Source: Halorhabdus utahensis DSM 12940
Lineage (GTDB): Archaea; Halobacteriota; Halobacteria; Halobacteriales; Haloarculaceae
Direction: 5' to 3'
Assembly (NCBI RefSeq): GCF_000023945.1
Contig: NC_013158.1
Location: 806,001 to 870,000, forward strand
DNA: 64,000 nucleotides
Shown: piece after piece, positions 50,228-59,450 of the stretch
Layout of the letters: every line of letters begins with the position of its first letter
How positions within the stretch are numbered: position 1 is the first letter of the stretch
Notes under the pieces: model-generated
What the model saw: only the letters and a program-made list of their open reading frames with translations
Databases searched by the model: none
What the model was told of the DNA's origin: nothing
Made by a program: the position numbers and the translations under genes

Positions 50228-53200
50228 ATGAGCGAGACAGCCGAATCAGTCCGCATCCTCCACGTCGACGACGACCCGGACTTTCTCGATATCACGGCCG
50301 AATTTTTACAGCGGGAAAACGAGCAGTTCACGGTCGACGTTGCGACGAGTGCCGCGGATGGGTTGGATCGCCTCACGGAGAATGCCTACGACTGCATCGT
50401 TTCGGACTACGAGATGCCGGGCCAAGACGGGATCGAATTTCTCAAAGCCGTTCGCAAGGACCACCCCGACCTCCCGTTTGTCCTATACACCGGCAAAGGA
50501 AGCGAGACGATCGCCAGTGAGGCAATCTCGGCCGGGGTGAGCGAGTACCTCCAGAAGGGAAGCGGGACCGATCAGTACACGGTGCTTGCCAACCGGATCG
50601 AAAACCTCGTCTCCCGCCGCGAAGCCGAGATCACGGTCGCCCGGTACGACCAACGGGAGCGCGAAAGCGAGCGGTATCGGCGGGAACTTCTGGATATCAC
50701 CGCCGATCCGGACACCACAACCGACGAGAAAGCCCATCAGTTGCTCGAACTGGGCCGCGAGCGCCTCGGGGCTGAGAACGGCCATCTCGTCAAGATCGAC
50801 GAGGATCGGAACCGACACGAAGTGATCAGCGTGACCGGGTCCGAAATCGTCCAGAAGGGAGTAACCGACCTCTCGAAAACGTACTGTCGACAAACGATCG
50901 ACTCCGACTCGATCTTCGACGTTCACGACGCCCCAGGAGCTGGCTGGGAGGACGATCCTGCCTACCAGCAATTCGAGTTGGGCTGTTACATCGGCCGGAA
51001 ACTGCTCGTGGAGGGGGAGCTGTTCGGCACACTGTGTTACGTCAGCAGCGACCCGCGTGAGGAACCGTTCACCAACGACGAGAAGACGTTCTTCGAGCTG
51101 CTCGCCCGGTGGTTCACCCAATTGCTGGAACGGAAACGCTATCGGTGCCAGGCGGAGACGGTGTTCGAACACGCCCAAGATGGGATCTTCCTGATCGACG
51201 TCAGCCCCGAGCAGCGGTTTCGGATCCGGCGGGTAAATCGGGCGTACGAGGCACTGACCGGCCACTCGACCAAGGACATCGAAGGGAAAAGCCCCACCGA
51301 CATCTACGGCGCTGACATCGGGACCGAAATCGAGACCCAGTATCGTGAGTGCGTCGACCGAGAAGAACCGATCGAATACGAAGTGGCGTTGCCGGTCGGT
51401 CCCCACGACGAGCCCAGGCAGTTTCACACGAAACTCGCACCCGTCGTCGAGGCGGGCACGGTCGTCGAGCTCGTCGGTGCAACCAGAGATGTTACCCAGC
51501 GCAAGGAACGACAGTCGAAACTTGAAGCCGAGCGTGCGTTCATCGAGGAAACACTCAACAGCCTCGAAGATGTGCTATACCTGATCAATCCCGATGGCAG
51601 CCTCCGTCGCTGGAACGATCGCCTCGGTGCGGTGACCGGCTACGACGACGAGGAGATCGAGACGATGGCGGCGACTGACTTTTTCCCACCAGAAGAACGC
51701 GAGCGCATCGCCGACGCGATCGACGAGGCGCTTGCGACTGGCAGGGCAGTCGTCGAGGCAGACGTCCTCACCGCCGCGGGGGAACGGACCCCCTACGAGT
51801 TCACCGGCACGCGATTGACCGACTCGTCCGGCGACGTGCTCGGGGTGGTCGGGATCGGCCGGGACATCGCCGGCCACAAGGAACGCGAACGCGAGCTCAG
51901 ACAGTACCAGCAGATCCTCGACGCGATGCTCGACCCGGCGACCGTCATGAACGAGGACGGGGAGTACACTGTCGTCAACAACGCGATGGCAGCAGTCCAC
52001 GAGATGCAGGCCGAAGAACTGATCGGCGAACCCAGCCCGTTCATCCGGGAGCTTCGCGAAGCGCGTTCGGACGACCCCTACCGGGAACTCGTCGATGGCG
52101 AACGCGAGGAGTATCGCGGGGAGTACACGATGGAGATCCCCGACGCCGACCCCATCTACTTCGAGTATCGGCTCAGCCGGCTGACCATCGACGGGCGCTT
52201 CTGTGGGATTGTCGCGGTGGGCCGTGACGTCACCGACCGGAAGCGCCGCGAGGAGACGCTCGAAGCCCTCCACAAACGGACGCGCCCGTTCATCACGACG
52301 CCGGATCAGGAGGTCGTTGCCGAGCACGCCGTCGAGACGGTCGCCAGTGTCCTGGACCAGGGGATCAACACTGTCTGGCTCTACGACGAGGACAGCGAGA
52401 CACTGGAACCGGCCGCCTGGACCGACGCTGCCGCGGAGCTGCTGGGCGAGATGCCGAGCTATACCGGCGAAGGAAGCCTCACGTGGGACGCCTTCCGGAG
52501 CGGAGAGGTACTGGTGATCGACGAGATGAGTACGGTGAACGGCCGGCACAACCCCCAAACGCCGATCCGGAGTGAAATCATCCTCCCGCTGGGCGAGTAC
52601 GGCGTAATGAACATCGGATCGACGGAACCGGACGCCTTCGAAGACATCGACATCTCGCTCGCCCGTGTCCTCGGCGACATGGTCGAAGCAGCTCTCATCC
52701 GGACGGACCGGGAGGAGGAACTCCGCGACAGACGTCGTGAGCTCGAACGCCAGAACGAGCGTCTCGAAGAGTTCGCCAGCCTCGTCAGCCACGACCTCCG
52801 CAACCCGTTGAACGTCGCCGAGGCACGGGTCCAACTCGCCCTGGACGAGCGCGACAGCGAGCACCTGGACGTCGCGGCGAAAGCGATCGACCGAATGGGT
52901 GTCCTGATCGACGATATCCTTCAACTGGCCCGGGAAGGCGAACGGATCGACGAGATGGAACGCATCGACCTCGAAACGATCTGTGCCGATTGCTGGGACG
53001 CCGTCGAGACAACCGAGGCGACGCTATCCGTCGAATCGAACCGGCCGATCCGTGCCGACCGGAGCCGGGTTCGACAGCTGCTCGAGAACCTCTTTCGAAA
53101 CGCGGTCGAACACGGGGGCGAAGACGTACAGATCACGGTCGGTGCCCTGGAGGAGGGCTTTTTCGTCGCCGACGACGGGCCGGGTATCCCGCCGGACGAA

Positions 53201-53365
53201 CGAGAAACCGTCTTCGAGAGTGGCTATACGACCCGCGAGGACGGGACCGGGTTCGGGCTCGCGATCGTCGCCGAGATCGCCGACGCACACGGCTGGGACG
53301 TCGCTGTGACCGACAGCGAGGACGGCGGCGCTCGCTTCGAGATCACCGCCGTCGAAGCCCCGTAG
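50228..53365 (+). CDS. Receiver-GAF-PAS hybrid sensor histidine kinase
   Basis: 1045 residues from the ATG at 50228. N-terminal receiver domain: acidic DDD at 14-16, phospho-acceptor Asp 60 in CIVSDYEMPG, Lys 110 in YLQKG. Then a GAF domain (about 165-310), three PAS domains (about 315-445, 460-580, 590-710), a second GAF, and HisKA with His about 855 in SLVSHDLRNPLNV. ATPase motifs: NLFRNAVEHGG, DDGPGIPPDE and GTGFGLAI. No membrane segment: a cytoplasmic sensor, likely of redox or light/ligand. No adjacent response regulator. Confidence 0.88.
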   Translation: MSETAESVRILHVDDDPDFLDITAEFLQRENEQFTVDVATSAADGLDRLTENAYDCIVSDYEMPGQDGIEFLKAVRKDHPDLPFVLYTGKGSETIASEAISAGVSEYLQKGSGTDQYTVLANRIENLVSRREAEITVARYDQRERESERYRRELLDITADPDTTTDEKAHQLLELGRERLGAENGHLVKIDEDRNRHEVISVTGSEIVQKGVTDLSKTYCRQTIDSDSIFDVHDAPGAGWEDDPAYQQFELGCYIGRKLLVEGELFGTLCYVSSDPREEPFTNDEKTFFELLARWFTQLLERKRYRCQAETVFEHAQDGIFLIDVSPEQRFRIRRVNRAYEALTGHSTKDIEGKSPTDIYGADIGTEIETQYRECVDREEPIEYEVALPVGPHDEPRQFHTKLAPVVEAGTVVELVGATRDVTQRKERQSKLEAERAFIEETLNSLEDVLYLINPDGSLRRWNDRLGAVTGYDDEEIETMAATDFFPPEERERIADAIDEALATGRAVVEADVLTAAGERTPYEFTGTRLTDSSGDVLGVVGIGRDIAGHKERERELRQYQQILDAMLDPATVMNEDGEYTVVNNAMAAVHEMQAEELIGEPSPFIRELREARSDDPYRELVDGEREEYRGEYTMEIPDADPIYFEYRLSRLTIDGRFCGIVAVGRDVTDRKRREETLEALHKRTRPFITTPDQEVVAEHAVETVASVLDQGINTVWLYDEDSETLEPAAWTDAAAELLGEMPSYTGEGSLTWDAFRSGEVLVIDEMSTVNGRHNPQTPIRSEIILPLGEYGVMNIGSTEPDAFEDIDISLARVLGDMVEAALIRTDREEELRDRRRELERQNERLEEFASLVSHDLRNPLNVAEARVQLALDERDSEHLDVAAKAIDRMGVLIDDILQLAREGERIDEMERIDLETICADCWDAVETTEATLSVESNRPIRADRSRVRQLLENLFRNAVEHGGEDVQITVGALEEGFFVADDGPGIPPDERETVFESGYTTREDGTGFGLAIVAEIADAHGWDVAVTDSEDGGARFEITAVEAP

Positions 53366-53384
53366 GAGTCGGTGCAGATGCGTC

Positions 53385-53672
53385 TCACTCCTCGAGACTC
53401 TCGATCAGTGCCTCTAGCTGTCCAACGTGCTCCTCGAACTTCTCGCGACCGTGATCGGTCAGTCGGTAGGTCGTCTGCGGGGAGCCATCCACGAACTGCT
53501 TTTCGACGGCGACGCAGTCGGCGTCTTCGAGTTTGTTCATATGGCTGGCGAGATTGCCCTCCGTCATGTCGAGTTCGTCGACGATCTCCGAGAAGCTCGA
53601 CTCGCCGTGCCGGTACAGATACGCGAAGAGTTGTAGCCGCGTCGGCTGGTGGACGAGTGTGTCGAAGTCCAT
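53385..53672 (-). CDS. Winged-helix regulator of the ABC operon
   Basis: 95 residues. VHQPTRLQLFAYLYRHGESSFSEIVDELDMTEGNLASHMNKLEDADCVAVEK is a winged helix of the ArsR/MarR-like transcriptional type, followed by the wing TTYRLTDHGREKFEEHV. Last gene of the ABC operon (3 bp after the membrane protein gene). It may bind the inverted repeat upstream of the operon at 56293-56333. Confidence 0.8.
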   Translation of the reverse strand: MDFDTLVHQPTRLQLFAYLYRHGESSFSEIVDELDMTEGNLASHMNKLEDADCVAVEKQFVDGSPQTTYRLTDHGREKFEEHVGQLEALIESLEE

Positions 53673-53675
53673 GGA

Positions 53676-54305
53676 TCACCGTGTCAGGTAAGCATATGCG
53701 ACGACGGCATAGAGGGCGAAGATGACACCGAAAAGCCCGACGCCGACGTATCGCAGGAATGCAACGTAGGGTATCATCGAGGCGAAGGCGAGCGTCCAGA
53801 CGCCGCCGGCGTAGAACACCAGTCGATCGCGGCGGCGGACGCGGTAGGCCGAAAGGACGACGCCAGTCAGGAGCAACGCCAGTCCGAGGACGGCGATCAC
53901 GAGCCCGAAGTACAGGGTCGCCCGGTCGAGCCCACTGACCTGTCCGGCGACCTTCCCCGGGACGCTGGTGGCCGCGACGAGGAACGCACCCAGCGACCCG
54001 AAGAGGGCGCGCCAGCTCGGCGCTGTCTCGGGTGCGTCGTTTCGGGGGAGCCTGGTGGCCATCACCCACAGCGCCAGGACGGCCACGACGACGAACACGC
54101 CCCAAATGAGGACGTACGCCGTCGCGGAAAGCGTCTCGTGGAAGAAAAACGTCACCTGAACGCCGAGTGCGACTGCGCCGACGAGCACGCCGGCGAGCAA
54201 CCACAGTCGTGCGCGGCCGGGATACCGCTCGGCAAGCCCCATCGCGCCCTTGATGTCGTCGAGTTGTCGCTGGAGTTCCGCCGGGTTGACGTCTTCGTCA
54301 CTCAT
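53676..54305 (-). CDS. Membrane protein of the ABC operon
   Basis: 209 residues from the ATG at 54305. After a helical start (NPAELQRQLDDIKGAMGLAERY) come about six hydrophobic spans, e.g. LWLLAGVLVGAVALGVQVTFFF, YVLIWGVFVVVAVLALWVMA, LYFGLVIAVLGLALLLTGVVL and VGVGLFGVIFALYAVVAYAYL. No enzyme motif. Between permease and regulator genes, so it belongs to the same transport function. Confidence 0.7.
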   Translation of the reverse strand: MSDEDVNPAELQRQLDDIKGAMGLAERYPGRARLWLLAGVLVGAVALGVQVTFFFHETLSATAYVLIWGVFVVVAVLALWVMATRLPRNDAPETAPSWRALFGSLGAFLVAATSVPGKVAGQVSGLDRATLYFGLVIAVLGLALLLTGVVLSAYRVRRRDRLVFYAGGVWTLAFASMIPYVAFLRYVGVGLFGVIFALYAVVAYAYLTR

Positions 54306-54312
54306 CGGTCGG

Positions 54313-55149
54313 TCACCCGAGTTCCGCACCCCGGAAGCGCCAGTAGCCGATCGCCAGCGGCACGACAGTCCAGGCGAGCAGGATCACGACACTGAACCAG
54401 GGTTTCAGGTAGAACGGCTGGGTGGCGTCCAGGGCCGGAAGTTGTTGATACGTACTCGGGTCGAAGATGAAATACATCGTGTTCAGATGTGAGCCCGCCG
54501 GTGTGAGATTGAACACGAAATCGTAGAAGTGCTGGCCGAGTTCCAGACCGAGCGTCTCGGCGAAGAGGAACCGGAGCGCGTTGACCAGCGAGAAGTTCCC
54601 GAAGACGATCAGAACGTCCGTGAGTACGTAGAACCCGGCCGCGCCCGCAATCGCCCGCGATCGCGTGTCCGTCATCGCCGAGATGGCGACCGACGGCCCG
54701 ACGTACGCGCCGACGAAGACGATCGAGAGGACGACGAACGGTCCCACCACACCCAGCTCCAGACTCGGATACATCACGACGGCGATGATCCCGCCAACCA
54801 CGAACGCGACGAGCAGTGACCCGACGATCAGCAGACTTCGCGAGAGGAACTTCCCGGCGACGACGGCCGCCCGCGAGGTCGGCTGGCTCAACAGGAACGC
54901 GACCGTGTTCGACTCACGCTCGCCGGCGATCGCCAGGTAGCTTCCGGCGATCGCCACCAGCGGCAGCAACAGCGTCGTCATGAAGAACTGACCGAACAGC
55001 GCCGTGGCGAGGTCAGGCTCGGACGCTGTCCCCTCCGCGTAGAGGATCAGCGCCGTAAACGCGACGTAGATCCCCATCACGCCCCACAGGAGTTTCGAGC
55101 GCCGAACGTCACGGAAGTCGTTCCGCGCGACGGTCAGCGTCTGGCTCAT
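54313..55149 (-). CDS. ABC-2 type permease
   Basis: 278 residues with six hydrophobic spans. Starts QTLTVARNDFRDVRRSKLLWGVMGIYVAF, has an ER-type cytoplasmic loop SYLAIAGERESNTVAFLLSQPTSRAAVVAGKFLSR in short pieces (typical of ABC-2 permeases), and ends VVILLAWTVVPLAIGYWRF. Works with the ATPase encoded upstream, whose stop overlaps its ATG by 4 nt. Likely exporter of a drug, lipid or toxic compound. Confidence 0.85.
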   Translation of the reverse strand: MSQTLTVARNDFRDVRRSKLLWGVMGIYVAFTALILYAEGTASEPDLATALFGQFFMTTLLLPLVAIAGSYLAIAGERESNTVAFLLSQPTSRAAVVAGKFLSRSLLIVGSLLVAFVVGGIIAVVMYPSLELGVVGPFVVLSIVFVGAYVGPSVAISAMTDTRSRAIAGAAGFYVLTDVLIVFGNFSLVNALRFLFAETLGLELGQHFYDFVFNLTPAGSHLNTMYFIFDPSTYQQLPALDATQPFYLKPWFSVVILLAWTVVPLAIGYWRFRGAELG

Positions 55150-56144
55150 GCTGTCGCCTCCGTGGAACCAGCGTCAGCCTCCTCGGTCGATCCGTCAGCG
55201 TCGTCGCTGGACCCGTCGGCGTCCTCCATCCCCTCGGCCGCTGAGTCCCCGTTGGCGTAGCGATCGAACAGCGCCTCGAGGGAAGCCGGCTCGGAGATGA
55301 CGTCCCGGATTTCGGCGACCTGATCGACCCGGCGGATGACCTCGATCTTCGCGCCAGCGTCGGTCACCAGCGCAGAGAGCGTGCTGTCCTCGACGCTCAT
55401 AGAGGCCACGCCATCGAGATCGGTGAGGTCGAAGCCCTCCGGCACCGCGTCCACGCGAACGTCCAGCGGCGAATGCGTCTCGGTCCCGTCTCTGAGTTCG
55501 TCGATCGTCCCCTCGGCCACGAGGCCACCGTCGACCAGAATCCCTATCCGGTCACAGACGGCTTCGACCTCCGAGAGGATGTGACTCGAGAAGAAGACGG
55601 TCGTCCCGTCGGCGGCTTCCTCGCGGATCAGCTCGCGCAGCTCGGCCATCCCGCGCGGATCGAGCCCGGAGGAGGGTTCGTCGAGGATCAACACCTCGGG
55701 ATCACCAACGAGTGCGCAGGCCAGCGCGAGCCGTTGCTCCATCCCGGTCGAGAACCCACCGGCAGACCGGTCCCATGCGTCCTCGGTGAGCCCCACTCTG
55801 TCGAGAAGTACGTCCGGGTCGACAGCCACGTCCTTGAGATCGGCCGCGTATTTGACGTGTTCGCGGGCGGTGAGCCGTTCGTAGGGCGAGAATGCTTCCG
55901 GCAGGACACCGATGCGCCGGCGAAGCGCTCGGGACTCGCGTTCGATATCGTGGCCGAGCACCGTCGCCGAGCCCGAAGATGGATCGAGAAAGCCAAGCAG
56001 GAGGTTGATCGTCGTCGACTTCCCCGCCCCGTTCGGGCCGAGAAAGCCGTAGACTTCGCCCGTCTCGACGCTGAGGTCGAGTCCATCGAGGGCTGTCAGG
56101 TCGCCGTATTCCTTTCCGAGGCCGTCGATCTCGATGGCAGTCAT
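55146..56144 (-). CDS. ABC exporter ATP-binding protein
   Basis: 332 residues. Walker A GFLGPNGAGKSTTINLLLGFL near residue 33, signature FSTGMEQRLALACAL near 132 (a degenerate LSGGQ), Walker B VLILDEPSSGLDP near 152 and H-loop FFSSHILSEVEAV near 186. C-terminal half is an extension with acidic Asp/Ser/Glu tail (ADGSSDDADGSTEEAD). Energises the neighbouring permease. First gene of a four-gene operon. Confidence 0.92.
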   Translation of the reverse strand: MTAIEIDGLGKEYGDLTALDGLDLSVETGEVYGFLGPNGAGKSTTINLLLGFLDPSSGSATVLGHDIERESRALRRRIGVLPEAFSPYERLTAREHVKYAADLKDVAVDPDVLLDRVGLTEDAWDRSAGGFSTGMEQRLALACALVGDPEVLILDEPSSGLDPRGMAELRELIREEAADGTTVFFSSHILSEVEAVCDRIGILVDGGLVAEGTIDELRDGTETHSPLDVRVDAVPEGFDLTDLDGVASMSVEDSTLSALVTDAGAKIEVIRRVDQVAEIRDVISEPASLEALFDRYANGDSAAEGMEDADGSSDDADGSTEEADAGSTEATA

Positions 56145-56292
56145 CCACGGACACCTCCCGAGGATGGCCGGCTCGGTCCGTCTCTCGATGCGACTCGACG
56201 CTCGCGACCAGCAGTAGCCCGTCGGCTCGTGGGAAGGGCCGTCACGACAGCGCGGTTCATGCGTACGATTCCGTCATCTTCCCACCGTTCAT

Positions 56293-56333
56293 TAAACTTT
56301 GCGGTGCAAATCGACTTTTCGATGCAAAGTTTA
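56293..56333. promoter_or_regulatory. Inverted-repeat operator of the ABC operon
   Basis: TAAACTTTGC (56293-56302) and GCAAAGTTTA (56324-56333) form a perfect 10-bp inverted repeat with 21 nt between, about 150 nt before the ABC ATPase start. The spacer contains ATCGA/TCGAT (56310-56323) and TTTGC-GGT-GCAAA (56298-56310), so nested dyads are present. It is AT-rich against its flank and may include the promoter box. Likely bound by the regulator encoded at the operon's end. Confidence 0.5.
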
Positions 56334-56573
56334 CTGGTTCGGGACTGGCCCGAAGGTCAAGACAGATCCCAGAGACCGGCGACCGGCTGCCGGCGAAAAC
56401 AGCTACCACTGGTGGCGGTGAGAAAACGCCAGCACGCAGTGAAAGCGTTCCGCGATGTAGAGATTCAGGGCTCGTTTCGCTCGCCTCGGACAGTTCGACT
56501 GTCACGCTGCCACCTTTTTCTTCGTCGGGTTCGCTCCCTTCGGTCGCGAACCGCTCCTCGAAAAACGTGGGCG

Positions 56574-56604
56574 AAAAAACCGCGACTCACTCCGTCCGTC
56601 GCGG
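56574..56604 (-). terminator. Hairpin with T6 after spt5
   Basis: On the minus strand CCGCGAC pairs with GTCGCGG (56598-56604 and 56580-56586; 7 bp) and is followed by six T (56574-56579), 29 nt downstream of the spt5 stop. It looks like an intrinsic end for the secE-spt5 transcript. Confidence 0.5.
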
Positions 56605-56632
56605 CGAAACCGCTCACTTCGCTCGCGGTACG

Positions 56633-57070
56633 TTACCGCTCTTCCGAGTCGAGTACGCGGATTTGATCCCCACGCACGGTAACCGGAATCGGAACCGTCG
56701 CCTCGTAGAGCTCGACGGTGACCTGATCCTTGCCCTCGTCGATGCGCTGGACCTGGGCCTTCTCGCCCTTGAACGGGCCGGCGATGAGTTCGACGATGTC
56801 TCCCTCGGCGATCCCTTCGACGTCCGGCGTCGGCGAGAGGAAGTGCTCGACTTCCTTGATCGAGGACTTGCCCTGGACGACGCCGTTGGCGTGGGGAATC
56901 TCGTCGAGAATGCGTTCGAACACCGAGGCGTCCTCGGCCTCGACCATGACGTAGGAGGTCAGGCTGTCGGGTGCAAGCGCCGCGTGGACCGAGTCCTCCT
57001 CGCGGTTCATGATCATGTCCGCGACGGTGCGCTCCTGACTGGCCGTGGTCTTGACGGCGAAGATCCCCAT
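56633..57070 (-). CDS. spt5: Transcription elongation factor Spt5 (NusG)
   Basis: 145 residues from the ATG at 57070. NGN domain: GIFAVKTTASQERTVADMI, SYVMVEAEDASVFERILDEIPHANGVV. KOW domain: IAEGDIVELIAGPFKGEKAQVQRID near residue 93. With Spt4 it clamps RNA polymerase and couples transcription to translation. Its start overlaps the secE stop by one base (TGATG), the order seen in most archaea. Confidence 0.95.
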   Translation of the reverse strand: MGIFAVKTTASQERTVADMIMNREEDSVHAALAPDSLTSYVMVEAEDASVFERILDEIPHANGVVQGKSSIKEVEHFLSPTPDVEGIAEGDIVELIAGPFKGEKAQVQRIDEGKDQVTVELYEATVPIPVTVRGDQIRVLDSEER

Positions 57071-57243
57071 CACAGACCACCCGTGATCGGGATCATGATG
57101 ACGAAGATGAGGAACCCGAGCAATCCAACCAAAAGGATGCCCGCGCCCGCGATCTTCGCGATCTGAGAGAACTCCTGCCAGGAGGGGGTACTCGCGAGCT
57201 TGAGTACCCGCACGTATGACGTGATATCGTACGGAACGTCCAT
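57070..57243 (-). CDS. secE: Protein translocase subunit SecE (Sec61 gamma)
   Basis: 57 residues from the ATG at 57243. One TM segment AGILLVGLLGFLIFVIMIPITGG after an amphipathic helix VRVLKLASTPSWQEFSQIAKIAG, the family layout. Stabilises SecY in the translocon. Upstream of spt5, downstream of ftsZ1, the conserved haloarchaeal order. Confidence 0.92.
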   Translation of the reverse strand: MDVPYDITSYVRVLKLASTPSWQEFSQIAKIAGAGILLVGLLGFLIFVIMIPITGGL

Positions 57244-57339
57244 GGAAGAGGGTTGCAACTCGGGGCTTTTCTATCTATTGATGGCTCTCGACGGTGAGAA
57301 CAGGCGAGCGAGCAAACCTGCGAGCGCAAGAGAGAGGCG

Positions 57340-58500
57340 TTACTCGACGTAGTCGATGTCGTCGCCCATGCGCTGGGCGGCCTTCTCGCGTTCGGCCTCG
57401 CTCTTGCCGTAGATCTGTGGACTCTCGACGCCCGTGACGACGATCATCGTCTCCATCTGGCCGTCGTAGTCGTGGTTGACCGACGCGCCCCAGATGATCC
57501 GAGCGTCCGGATCGATCCGGTCGTAGATCTCCTCGACGACGCCCTCGGCCTCCTCGATGGACATGTCCGGGCCACCGACGACGTTCACGAGGGCGCTGTT
57601 TGCGCCATCGAACTCGACGTCGAGCAGCGGCGATCGAAGCGCCGAGCGGATCGAGTCCTGGGCCTTGTTCTCGCTGTCGGACTCGCCGAGGCCGATCATC
57701 GCGACGCCACCGTTCTCCATGATCGTGCGAACGTCGGCGAAGTCGACGTTGACCAGGCCGGGCTTGGTGATGAGTTCGGTCATCCCCTTGACCGAGCGCA
57801 TGAGGACGCGATCGCAGATCTTGAAGGCGTCCTGCAGCGGCATCGACGGCGCGTAATCGAGGAGTCGATCGTTCGGGACGACGATCACGGTGTCGCTGAC
57901 GGCACGGAGGCGCTCGAGGCCGGCGTCGGCGTTGGCCCGCCGTCGCTCGCCCTCCGCGGTGAAGGGGATCGTGACGATCGAGATCGTCAGCGCGCCCGAA
58001 TCCTGGGCGGCCTGGGCGATCACCGGCGCAGCGCCGGTGCCCGTCCCGCCGCCGAGACCGGCGGTGACGAAGACCATGTCCGAGCCGTCGATGGACTGCT
58101 GGATGTCCTCGATGTTCTCCTGGGCGGCCTCCTCGCCGATCTTCGGCACCGAGCCGGCCCCCCGACCGCCGGTGCGCTTCTTGCCGATCAGGATCTTCGT
58201 GTCGGCTTTGACCTCGTCGGCGAGGTGCTGAGCGTCGGTGTTGGCCGCGACCAGTTTCGCGCCGTGGATCCCCTCCTCCATCATCCGGGTGACTGTGTTG
58301 CCGCCAGCGCCCCCCGCGCCGACGACCGTGATCTTGGTTTCGAGGTCCTCGACGACGTCGGCGAGTTCCTCGTCGGTCATCTGGCCGGACGTCGCGGGCT
58401 CCTCGGCAGCGGTGTCTGTCGGTTCATCGTTCCCCTCGACCGGCGACTCCTCGGGGTCGTCGTCGGCCTCCTCCATGGCGTCGTCGATGATAGAGTCCAT
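57340..58500 (-). CDS. ftsZ1: Cell division protein FtsZ1
   Basis: 386 residues. Tubulin/FtsZ GTPase: [17 protein letters not shown] near residue 57, AANTDAQHL near 84, signature [15 protein letters not shown] near 147, and [16 protein letters not shown] near 249. An acidic N-terminal extension of about 50 residues precedes it, as in haloarchaeal FtsZ1. FtsZ1 organises the division ring. A TATA-like GATAATTA lies about 30 nt before the ATG. Upstream of secE. Confidence 0.95.
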   Translation of the reverse strand: MDSIIDDAMEEADDDPEESPVEGNDEPTDTAAEEPATSGQMTDEELADVVEDLETKITVVGAGGAGGNTVTRMMEEGIHGAKLVAANTDAQHLADEVKADTKILIGKKRTGGRGAGSVPKIGEEAAQENIEDIQQSIDGSDMVFVTAGLGGGTGTGAAPVIAQAAQDSGALTISIVTIPFTAEGERRRANADAGLERLRAVSDTVIVVPNDRLLDYAPSMPLQDAFKICDRVLMRSVKGMTELITKPGLVNVDFADVRTIMENGGVAMIGLGESDSENKAQDSIRSALRSPLLDVEFDGANSALVNVVGGPDMSIEEAEGVVEEIYDRIDPDARIIWGASVNHDYDGQMETMIVVTGVESPQIYGKSEAEREKAAQRMGDDIDYVE

Positions 58501-58675
58501 ATTTAAATGAGTCGTAGCGGGTCAGGACTAATTATCTTTCCCCTCCGGTCTGACGCGCGTCAGACGTGAAGAACCACCGATTCGGCCATCGAACGTGCCG
58601 ATCTGGCTGCTTCCGCGGTGGCGGTAGGCCGGTGAACGGACTGGGAGTTCACGAGGGAGGTGCGAAAGGTAATGG

Positions 58676-59314
58676 TTACCCGAAGTTCTCGACTTTGGCC
58701 GCCTCGGCGTCGCCACCGGCCGTTTCGATCGCGTCGGTCGCCACGTCCAGAAAGTCCGCGAAGCCATAGACAAACACCTGCTCGTCGGGGTCGCCTGTGA
58801 TCGCCTCCCGTACCGCGTCAGCGACACCCCCGTCAGTTTCGGGGAGCCGGACGAACGCCCCGCGGTCGGCCAGCGCGTCCAACCGGTCGGCGTGAATCGG
58901 CTCGTCGTCGCGGTAGACCAGGGCGGCTTCGCCGTCGTCATCGAGCGCACGCTCGGCGATCCCGATCGCAGGACCGACACCGGGACCGCCCGCGAGCACG
59001 ACGACACGATCCTCGCCCTCGTAGTATGCACTGCCGAAGGGGCCGGATATCGCCACCTCGTCACCGACCGCGAGGTCGGCGATGTGTGGTCCGAGTTCCC
59101 CATCGGGGTCGATCTCGACAGTGATCTCGAACGTGTCGCGGACCGCTGGCGAGGAGACGGTATAAAATCGGGAGTGGTCGCTCACAGCGGGCAGCGAGAA
59201 CTTTACGAATTGGCCCGGGGAAGCGTCAAAGTCCGTCGGCGTCGCCAAGCCGATTGCCACCGCGTCGGAGCCAACTGACCGTATCGCCTCGACAATCGTC
59301 GTTGTTCGGTCCAT
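58676..59314 (-). CDS. Ferredoxin-NADP reductase-like flavoprotein
   Basis: 212 residues from the ATG at 59314. FAD-binding barrel with RFYTVSSPAV near residue 49 (RxYS motif) and DGELGPHIADLAVGDE; NAD(P) domain with VVVLAGGPGVGPAIGIAER near 104 and VFVYGFADFL near 180. It lacks the C-terminal cluster of dihydroorotate dehydrogenase electron-transfer subunits. Divergent from korA: may pass electrons from ferredoxin reduced by KorAB, which is inference. Confidence 0.78.
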   Translation of the reverse strand: MDRTTTIVEAIRSVGSDAVAIGLATPTDFDASPGQFVKFSLPAVSDHSRFYTVSSPAVRDTFEITVEIDPDGELGPHIADLAVGDEVAISGPFGSAYYEGEDRVVVLAGGPGVGPAIGIAERALDDDGEAALVYRDDEPIHADRLDALADRGAFVRLPETDGGVADAVREAITGDPDEQVFVYGFADFLDVATDAIETAGGDAEAAKVENFG

Positions 59315-59450
59315 ATTCGGTGCTACGACCGTAGTAGTCAATGGTGTTTGGGTTTGCGGCACGCTGACATCCAGCGAGCAACCGCGATACGCCCCGCAAA
59401 CTGCAGGTTGCAGAAGGCTTTTTCTCGGTGGCGCGATAGTTCGGACCCAC

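Larger units (their letters stand above)
56145..56632. other. 488-bp gene-free region between ABC operon and spt5
   Basis: Holds the ABC operon promoter side with an inverted repeat (56293-56333) and, towards 56633, several hairpins such as 56580-56604. A 39-codon frame on the minus strand ends in the ATGA of the ABC ATPase start, but it is arginine-rich and has no counterpart I recognise, so I do not call it a gene. Nothing else is seen. Confidence 0.55.

Noticed and set aside
56140-56259. 39-codon minus-strand frame ending in ATGA of the ABC ATPase start
   Set aside because: Arg/Ser-rich and without family resemblance; the overlap alone is weak support.
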